Source of the DNA: Holophagaceae bacterium
GTDB taxonomy: Bacteria > Acidobacteriota > Holophagae > Holophagales > Holophagaceae
DNA: 7,241 nucleotides
Reading direction: 5' to 3'
NCBI GenBank assembly: GCA_025353305.1
Contig: JANXQX010000044.1
Span: 1 to 7,241 of the forward strand
Position numbers and translations under genes: made by a program
Part shown: positions 1-4,766 of the stretch, in pieces
How positions within the stretch are numbered: position 1 is the stretch's first letter
Layout of the letters: each line of letters opens with the position of its first letter
The notes under the pieces: model-generated
Told to the model about the DNA's origin: nothing
Databases searched by the model: none
What the model saw: the letters and a program-made list of their open reading frames with translations, nothing else

Positions 1-515
1 CGGCGCCGGAATTTCCGCGGCAGCAAGTGGAAGGGAGTCAGGTAACGGGCAAGATCGAGGACGTTCCGGCGATCGTACATCACGCCTAGATGGCCGAGCA
101 CCACCGACAGCACCCGGTCCCGGTCATCCACCAACAGTCCATGGGGACGGCAGACCCGGATATTCCGGTCCTGGTATTTCGAAAGAGGCCTCACCGTGAC
201 CCCATTGATCATGTCGCTCTCGACCAGCAGCGAGGTGGCCTCTTCTCCGTAGCGTTCCAACGCCTCGGCGGCATGGACCCCCCCCCAGCGCAACAGGGCG
301 TCCCCGATGTAGATGGCCGCATGGCTCCAGGAACTTTGCGTCAGATACATGATCATCTGGCTGATGCGGCTGTTGCCTTCCACCAGCAGGATGTCACAGG
401 GTTCCATGGTTGCCCGCATCCGCGGCAGATCGTTCGGCACGCGTCGCTGGTACCCCGGCAGTTCACCGGTGAGATAGCGGATCAGCCAATTGGCGATGGC
501 GTCATGAAGGCCCAT
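1..515 (-). CDS. YiiX/C92-type permuted NlpC/P60-like cysteine hydrolase, 3' end cut by the window
   Basis: Only the first 171 codons are present; the gene runs off the left edge with no stop. The visible part resembles the YiiX/YebB-like (peptidase C92, PF05708) group of circularly permuted papain-fold hydrolases, in which the catalytic His comes first and the Cys late. Residues 37-48 (MEPCDILLVEGN) match the family's PGD-[IV]-LLVEG strand. Residues 63-71 (WSHAAIYIG) carry the expected catalytic His65, and E99 in LLVESD fits the acidic position. Residues 144-159 (the YD-x-x-NV-x-DLARYL pattern) are typical of the stretch before the Cys, which would lie outside the window. Family members are thought to cleave amide bonds in lipids or envelope peptides, but no substrate can be read here. 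The ATG at 515 follows an in-frame TGA and has no clear Shine-Dalgarno. It starts 45 bases after the DCC gene, so it is likely in the same operon. Two oddities are Cys40 where Gly is usual, and a run of nine G in codons 77-80. Confidence 0.8.
   Translation of the reverse strand, partial: MGLHDAIANWLIRYLTGELPGYQRRVPNDLPRMRATMEPCDILLVEGNSRISQMIMYLTQSSWSHAAIYIGDALLRWGGVHAAEALERYGEEATSLLVESDMINGVTVRPLSKYQDRNIRVCRPHGLLVDDRDRVLSVVLGHLGVMYDRRNVLDLARYLTPFHLLPRKFRR
278..286 (-). repeat. G9 homopolymer tract inside the hydrolase gene
   Basis: Nine consecutive C on the plus strand are nine G in the coding strand, spanning codons 77-80 (Trp-Gly-Gly-Val). The protein resembles its family in the same frame on both sides of the tract, so the sequence as given is in frame. 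Tracts of this length are prone to slippage in replication and to miscounting in sequencing. A change of one base would remove the C-terminal two thirds of the protein, including the catalytic Cys region. Confidence 0.9.
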
Positions 516-560
516 GAGTCATAGAATGCTGCCAAGAGACCAGCTGTTGCGAAATAAATC

Positions 561-944
561 TTAGAATCGGTCTGAGAACGGCTGCTTGCCGTACTTCTGG
601 AACCTTCGGGCCGCCCTTCTTCGGTACATCCAGGCGGTGAAGTTGCTGATGCCCGGAATGCGGAGAATGGGCGCCACCCAACGCCAGGCCGGCAGACGTC
701 CGAGCACTTGCGGCAACAGCGCTCCACCGCTCCAAACACGGCGACTACCTTCTTCCAGCCCATGGATTTCGCCATGCAGATCCCTCCCTGCCAATTCCGG
801 TGCAAAGAATGCGAGATCCTTCCCTTGAATCGGAAAGAACACCAGCAGGCCCTTTCGGTCCCGTTCCCTCAAGCGGTCCATCATGCGGCAGCACAGGCTG
901 CACTCGGCGTCGTAGGCGAGGATCAGTGGGCTTTTGGGAAACAC
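561..944 (-). CDS. DCC-family (DUF393) thiol-disulfide oxidoreductase-like protein
   Basis: A 127-residue protein of the DCC family (PF04134), small thioredoxin-like proteins named for their D-x-x-C-x-x-C motif. Here the motif is D12-A-E-C15-S-L-C18 right after the first beta strand (LILAYD), followed by an unusual extra Cys19. Further family hallmarks are the HGEIHGLEEGSRRVWSGG segment (about 57-74) and the LPAWRWVAPILRIPG helix region (84-98), then a basic tail with the YRRRAARR pattern (107-114). Length is normal for the family. There is no signal peptide, so it should be cytoplasmic or peripheral to the membrane. The role is probably redox, but the physiological substrate of the family is poorly known. 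The start is GTG at 944, one base after the nuoG TGA (946-948). No ATG, GTG or TTG lies upstream in frame before a stop, and no well-spaced Shine-Dalgarno is visible, so translation probably depends on ribosomes finishing nuoG. Confidence 0.85.
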   Translation of the reverse strand: MFPKSPLILAYDAECSLCCRMMDRLRERDRKGLLVFFPIQGKDLAFFAPELAGRDLHGEIHGLEEGSRRVWSGGALLPQVLGRLPAWRWVAPILRIPGISNFTAWMYRRRAARRFQKYGKQPFSDRF

Positions 945-945
945 C

Positions 946-2412
946 TCACACCGCGGCAGGGACGGGCACGGAATCCTTCGCCAGCTCTTTTAACCAAAGG
1001 GGCGCGGTCTTCACACCCTTGGGTGGTTCCAGTGCCTTCTGGTAGCGCCGCAATTCACCTATGTGGGTGGTTATAAAATCGTTTTCTTCGAGAAAGGTGG
1101 TGATGGGCAGACGGGCTGTCGCCGCATTCCCGATTTCTGAGGCCACTGATTCCAGGACGAGACTGAAAGGCGCGGTGGCGATCAAAGCCTTGAGCCGTTC
1201 CGTTTCCTTGGCGCCCGAAAAAGGTGCGTCATAGAGCAGCACCAAGCCATTCACGGAGCCATCCTTAACCAGTTGTTCCAGCTCATCCAGCATCGAAAAC
1301 CTGAAGCCCCGTTCAGAGAAGCCACGCCGGTTGTAGATGCCGTCGGTGTGCGTCTGGACCTTGGGCAATTGGATGGCGTAACTTTTGGTCCCGATTCCAA
1401 ACCGCCATTCGGATTTCGAGGCGAGATCGCCCAGGCGCTGGGCCGCGTCGCAGCCGAACACACCCTGGGCGACGACCGCCACCGCGCCTGTCAACTTGAG
1501 GGCCTCGCGGATGGCCTCGATGCTGCTGTCTTTCCCTTTCATGCTGGGCTTCATCAACCGCGTTTGTGGGTCCAGATTGTAGTCGTGGCAGGCGCCGCGC
1601 TCTTCATCACTGATGAAGTACATGGCTGTTTTGCCTTCCGAAGGCCGGGGGCGGAAGCGCCAGACCTTGTTCTGATCCACATCTGCCCAGATGGGATTGG
1701 CCAGGGCGGAGTGTCGGCTGATCGTGGGAATGTTCTTGAGGTACCAGACTCGGCGATTGAACCGGAAATCGCGGCTGGTAAGCGCGCCCACAGGGCAGAG
1801 ATCCACCACGTTCCCAGCCCATGGATTGAGGTCCATGCTCTTGCCACTGTAGGTGGTGACCTCCAGATTAGCCCCTCGCTGGGCCACGGTCAGTTCATGG
1901 GTGCCGCTGATCTCCTGGGTGAAGCGGATGCAGCGGGTGCAATGGATGCATCGGTTTTTATCGATGACGATTTTTCCACCCAGATCCTCATAGCGATACC
2001 GGCGTTTCACCTCACCCATGCGGCTGTCGCCGCTGCCGTACTCGTAGCTGTAGTCTTGCAGTTTGCACTCGCCAGCCTGGTCGCAAATGGGGCAATCCAA
2101 GGGATGGTTCAACAGCAGGAATTCCATGACACTGGCTCGGGCATCCGCCACCGCCTTGGAATTGGTGATGATCTCCATGGCGATGCCTTCGGGATTGTCC
2201 TTGGGTGCCGGGCCCACCGTTGTGGTGCAGCTGGTCGCCAATTTGGGCATCCCCTTGATCTCCACCATGCACATGCGGCAGGTGGCCACGGGAGAAAGGG
2301 CCGGGTGATAGCAGTAATGAGGAATGGCGATCCCTGACTGCTCACAGGCATCCAGCACCAGCATGCCCACGGGGACCTCTTTTTCCACTCCGTTGATCAG
2401 AACCTTCGGCAT
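946..2412 (-). CDS. nuoG: NADH-quinone oxidoreductase subunit G (complex I iron-sulfur subunit), compact form
   Basis: The 488-residue protein carries the electron-wire part of respiratory complex I, passing electrons from NuoF towards quinone in the peripheral arm at the cytoplasmic membrane. The N-terminal 2Fe-2S ferredoxin domain has C34, C45, C48 and C62 (cluster N1b). The His-Cys cluster N3 has H103, C107, C110 and C116 (HPLDCPICDQAGEC). Cluster N4 has C155, C158, C161 and C206 (CIHCTRC, then DLCPVGAL). After W223 the molybdopterin-oxidoreductase-like part is short, and the Cys set for cluster N7 is absent (TISRHSALAN in its place). Residues 300-460 look like a reduced version of that domain. 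E. coli NuoG is about 900 residues and Thermus Nqo3 about 780, so this is a compact form. ATG at 2412 has a good Shine-Dalgarno, GAGGT at 2418-2422, five bases away. No other nuo gene is in the window. It could alternatively serve a NAD-dependent hydrogenase or formate dehydrogenase, but the NuoG reading fits best. Confidence 0.93.
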   Translation of the reverse strand: MPKVLINGVEKEVPVGMLVLDACEQSGIAIPHYCYHPALSPVATCRMCMVEIKGMPKLATSCTTTVGPAPKDNPEGIAMEIITNSKAVADARASVMEFLLLNHPLDCPICDQAGECKLQDYSYEYGSGDSRMGEVKRRYRYEDLGGKIVIDKNRCIHCTRCIRFTQEISGTHELTVAQRGANLEVTTYSGKSMDLNPWAGNVVDLCPVGALTSRDFRFNRRVWYLKNIPTISRHSALANPIWADVDQNKVWRFRPRPSEGKTAMYFISDEERGACHDYNLDPQTRLMKPSMKGKDSSIEAIREALKLTGAVAVVAQGVFGCDAAQRLGDLASKSEWRFGIGTKSYAIQLPKVQTHTDGIYNRRGFSERGFRFSMLDELEQLVKDGSVNGLVLLYDAPFSGAKETERLKALIATAPFSLVLESVASEIGNAATARLPITTFLEENDFITTHIGELRRYQKALEPPKGVKTAPLWLKELAKDSVPVPAAV

Positions 2413-2449
2413 GGCCTACCTCGAACCTTCAGAATGAGGCATGGGCCGG

Positions 2450-2478
2450 TGTTGAGGCAACTGGCAGCTGAGTGTCAA
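2450..2478 (-). promoter_or_regulatory. possible sigma-70-type promoter for nuoG
   Basis: On the minus strand a perfect -35 hexamer TTGACA (2478-2473) is followed, after exactly 17 bases, by TCAACA (2455-2450), a poor -10. Transcription would begin near 2443, leaving a leader of about 30 bases with the nuoG Shine-Dalgarno inside it. The geometry is right, but the -10 matches only two of six consensus positions, so this is a weak call. Confidence 0.25.
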
Positions 2479-2494
2479 AAGTCAAGAATCAAGG
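2474..2494. repeat. three tandem 7-bp units upstream of nuoG
   Basis: On the plus strand the sequence reads GTCAAAA, GTCAAGA, ATCAAGG and then GTC, so three adjacent heptads share the pattern RTCAARR. On the nuoG-coding strand this is TTGAYTY-like repetition, and the last unit provides the TTGACA of the candidate -35. It lies in the 105-bp gap between the barrel gene and nuoG (2413-2517), in which I found no convincing terminator hairpin. It may be a regulator site or simple low complexity. Confidence 0.4.
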
Positions 2495-2517
2495 GTCTGG
2501 AGCCCCGAGCCTATGGC

Positions 2518-3096
2518 CTAGAGATGGATCGCCAGGGCCAATTCGACCAAGGTGCCTGATTTAGACATGCCACTGATGTTGGCGGTCTCGAAGCTGACCA
2601 GGTTCAACTCGACGCTGTATTGTTCTGTAAGGCGGGCACCCGCACCGATCATGGGCTTCACCACCGTCGTGAATGGGCCTTTCACTGCAGGTATGGGATT
2701 GCCGTCTCCATAATTGATCCGGCTGTTGGCACGGAATTGGGTGGCCCTGAGCCCTGCATGGACATGAATATCCCGACGAATGCCCCAGCGATAGAGGGCA
2801 GAGGCGTAGTAGCCATCAGACTTATCTTCCTGGATGACTCCCTTGTCCACGGTGGTCGCAGTAGGGAAGTATCGGTAGCCCCCATCGAATTCCAGGCTTT
2901 GGCGGCGACTCAGGAGGTAGGTCCCGAACATGGCCACGCCATAATTCTTGGACTGTCCGATTCCGGCGCCTTCTGCGCCGCTGAAATTGCCTGCCACGAG
3001 CTTGAAACCCGCGTCCCAGGTCTCCTGGGCACGGGCCGCGGAAGCGCTGCAGGCAATGAGCAGAGCCAGAATGCACAGATGTGAACGAAGCTTCAT
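2518..3096 (-). CDS. small exported protein, probably an outer-membrane beta-barrel
   Basis: I do not recognise a named family. The 192-residue product begins with a clear export signal: basic n-region (MKLRSH), hydrophobic core (LCILALLIAC), and a signal peptidase I site ARA-QE after A23. The mature part is built of short alternating polar/aromatic stretches of the kind that make transmembrane beta strands (for example YGVAMFGTYLL, SLEFDGGYRYF, GYYASALYRWGI, IHVHAGLRATQF), with glycine- and charge-rich turns. It ends in a strand-like LVELALAIHL, resembling a BAM-recognised last strand. About eight strands would fit its length, as in OmpA/OmpW/PagP-sized barrels. LIAC at 13-16 also fits a lipobox, so a lipoprotein is possible. 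ATG at 3096 has Shine-Dalgarno AGGGG (3103-3107) six bases away. It lies upstream of nuoG on the same strand and divergent from purH. Its role is unknown. Confidence 0.75.
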   Translation of the reverse strand: MKLRSHLCILALLIACSASAARAQETWDAGFKLVAGNFSGAEGAGIGQSKNYGVAMFGTYLLSRRQSLEFDGGYRYFPTATTVDKGVIQEDKSDGYYASALYRWGIRRDIHVHAGLRATQFRANSRINYGDGNPIPAVKGPFTTVVKPMIGAGARLTEQYSVELNLVSFETANISGMSKSGTLVELALAIHL

Positions 3097-3222
3097 GATG
3101 AACCCCTATCAACAGCATCCAAGAATTGACGAGAATTTGCCAGCTTCACTCCCATGTTTCGGACAAACCATAGGTTCCGCTGGGATTTGCCACGTGAAAC
3201 AATGGGCAATTGGAGTTGAGCC
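3097..3222. promoter_or_regulatory. divergent intergenic region between the barrel gene and purH
   Basis: These 126 bases must hold the promoters for both the barrel gene (leftward) and purH-alaS (rightward). I could not find a convincing -35/-10 pair on either strand; TTGACG at 3126-3131 has no matching -10 at 16-18 bases. Small repeats are visible: AGAATT at 3122-3127 and 3132-3137 (10 bp apart), ATTTGCCA at 3135-3142 and 3185-3192 (50 bp apart), and a CACGTG palindrome at 3191-3196. No PurR-box-like sequence or purine riboswitch was recognised. Confidence 0.5.
3212..3215 (+). promoter_or_regulatory. ribosome binding site of purH
   Basis: GGAG lies seven bases before the ATG at 3223. This supports that start, which also puts the conserved first strand of PurH (RALLSVYDKTG) directly at the N-terminus, as in other family members. 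Confidence 0.75.
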
Positions 3223-4764
3223 ATGCCCCGCGCCCTGCTTTCGGTCTACGACAAAACCGGCCTGCTTGATCTGGCCCGCAGCCTGAAAGGGTTGGGCTGG
3301 GATCTGCTCGCCACCGGAGGAACGTTCAAGGCTTTGGTGGACGCGGGTATCGAGGTAGTCGAAGTGGCCGATTACACAGGTGCCCCTGAATGTTTCGAGG
3401 GCCGAGTCAAGACCCTGCATCCCAAGATCCATGGCGGCCTGTTGTTCCGCCGGGATTCAGACCAGCATGTGGCCGACGCGAAACGCCTCGATATCGCGCC
3501 AATTGATCTAGCCGTTGTGAATCTATATCCCTTTGAAGCCACCATCTCCAAGGCGGGTGTTTCACTGGAGGAATGTATCGAGCAGATTGATATTGGCGGC
3601 CCTTCCATGCTGCGCAGTGCCTCCAAGAATCACAACGCGGTGACGGTGCTCACGGATCCCCGCCAGTACGCCGGGTTCATTGGTAAACAGAAAGAAGGCA
3701 CTTGGTCTTTAAAAGACCGACAAAGCTGTGCCCAGGCGGCATTCAAGCAAACCGCTGCCTATGACATTGCCATTTCGAAATGGATGGAAAACCAATTCGA
3801 GCCGGACGTTGAAGATCTCCCAAACACCCTGGATCTAAGACTCTCCAAGCGCCAGGGACTGCGTTACGGCGAGAATCCCCATCAGCCCGCGGCTTTCTAT
3901 GTCGAGCAAGGTTCCGGCGTGGAAGGCATCGCCGCCTGCGAACAGTTGCAAGGCAAGGAACTCTCGTTCAACAACCTGCTGGATTCTGACGCCGGGGCGA
4001 GGTTGGCATGGGAGTTTCTGGCTCCGGCCTGCATCATCGTCAAGCACAACAATCCCTGCGGTGCCGCGGTGGCCGCTCACCCCCTGGATGCCTTCTTGAA
4101 AGCCCAGGCTGGGGATCCCCTGTCCAGCTTCGGCGGCATCGTGGCCTTCAACCGGGCCATCGGTATCGAAGTTGCCCAAGCCATGGCCCAGAGCTTCTGG
4201 GAAGTCATCATGGCTCCAGGTTTCACCCAGGAAGCGCTTCAGGTCTTCGCCCTCAAGAAGCAGCTTCGACTGCTCCGCATGCCCAAGCAGTGGCCTGCGG
4301 CCGCCTCCGGCCTGGACTTGCGCTCGATCGGTGGAGGCTTCCTTGTGCAACGCCCGGATGATCAGTTTGCTGATTTCGAGCAATGGGAAGTCAAAGCCAC
4401 TGGCCGGGGTCCGAAACCAGTCCAGGAAGATCTCGTGCTCGCCCAGACACTCGCCAAAGCCGTCAAGTCCAACGCCATCGTACTTGTGAAAAACGGCGCC
4501 ACCGTCGGCATCGGCGCGGGCCAGATGTCCAGGGTGGACAGCGTGGAGATCGCCTGCCGCAAAGCCGGAGAACGGGCCAGAGGCTCGGCATTGGGCAGCG
4601 ACGCCTTCTTCCCCTTCCCTGATGGCCTGGAACTGGCTGCCAACCATGGTGTCCACGCCTTTGTGGAGCCCGGTGGCAGCCTGCGCGACGCCGATGTCAT
4701 CGCCGCTGCACAAAGACTCGGCGTGTGGCTCTTCTTCAGTGGCATGCGCCACTTCAGGCATTGA
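3223..4764 (+). CDS. purH: bifunctional AICAR formyltransferase / IMP cyclohydrolase
   Basis: The 513-residue enzyme carries out the last two steps of purine synthesis in the cytoplasm: formyl transfer from 10-formyltetrahydrofolate to AICAR, then ring closure of FAICAR to IMP. The N-terminal MGS-like cyclohydrolase domain (about 1-190) has SVYDKTGL at 7-14, the LATGGT phosphate-site segment, GRVKTLHPKIHGG at 60-72 with the conserved Lys63, and IDIGGPSM at 122-129. The formyltransferase domain has LRYGENPHQ at 213-221, the catalytic K274-H275 in KHNNPCG, SSFGGIVAFN at 301-310, and SDAFFPFPD near the end. The C-terminus GMRHFRH is the typical PurH tail. Length is normal and no key residue seems to be missing. 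It is the first gene of a rightward unit, and alaS starts two bases after its TGA. Confidence 0.97.
   Translation: MPRALLSVYDKTGLLDLARSLKGLGWDLLATGGTFKALVDAGIEVVEVADYTGAPECFEGRVKTLHPKIHGGLLFRRDSDQHVADAKRLDIAPIDLAVVNLYPFEATISKAGVSLEECIEQIDIGGPSMLRSASKNHNAVTVLTDPRQYAGFIGKQKEGTWSLKDRQSCAQAAFKQTAAYDIAISKWMENQFEPDVEDLPNTLDLRLSKRQGLRYGENPHQPAAFYVEQGSGVEGIAACEQLQGKELSFNNLLDSDAGARLAWEFLAPACIIVKHNNPCGAAVAAHPLDAFLKAQAGDPLSSFGGIVAFNRAIGIEVAQAMAQSFWEVIMAPGFTQEALQVFALKKQLRLLRMPKQWPAAASGLDLRSIGGGFLVQRPDDQFADFEQWEVKATGRGPKPVQEDLVLAQTLAKAVKSNAIVLVKNGATVGIGAGQMSRVDSVEIACRKAGERARGSALGSDAFFPFPDGLELAANHGVHAFVEPGGSLRDADVIAAAQRLGVWLFFSGMRHFRH
4756..4758 (+). promoter_or_regulatory. alaS ribosome binding site inside the end of purH
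   Basis: An AGG core, within CAGGCA, lies in the last codons of purH, eight bases before the alaS ATG at 4767. The binding site of the second gene is thus covered by ribosomes ending purH, a layout that favours coupled translation. The match is short. Confidence 0.45.
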
Positions 4765-4766
4765 CC

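Noticed and set aside
90..524. A 144-codon plus-strand open frame at the left edge
   Set aside because: It is antisense to the hydrolase frame, which carries the SHAAIYIG and YD-x-x-N motifs and is therefore the real gene.
1273..2337. A long open frame (354 codons) on the plus strand opposite nuoG
   Set aside because: It lies wholly antisense to a protein with complete iron-sulfur motifs; its translation is rich in Ala, Gly, His and Asp without family motifs, as expected from an antisense frame in G+C-rich coding DNA.
2490..2517. Possible terminator after the barrel gene
   Set aside because: The G/C-rich stretch contains direct repeats (TAGGC-CA-TAGGC, GGCTC twice) and no stable inverted repeat followed by a T run.
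2620..3084. A 154-codon plus-strand open frame opposite the barrel gene
   Set aside because: The minus-strand frame has a signal peptide, a good Shine-Dalgarno and strand periodicity; the plus-strand frame has none of these.
3835..4761. A 308-codon open frame on the minus strand opposite purH
   Set aside because: Entirely antisense to the conserved PurH formyltransferase domain, with no recognisable motif.
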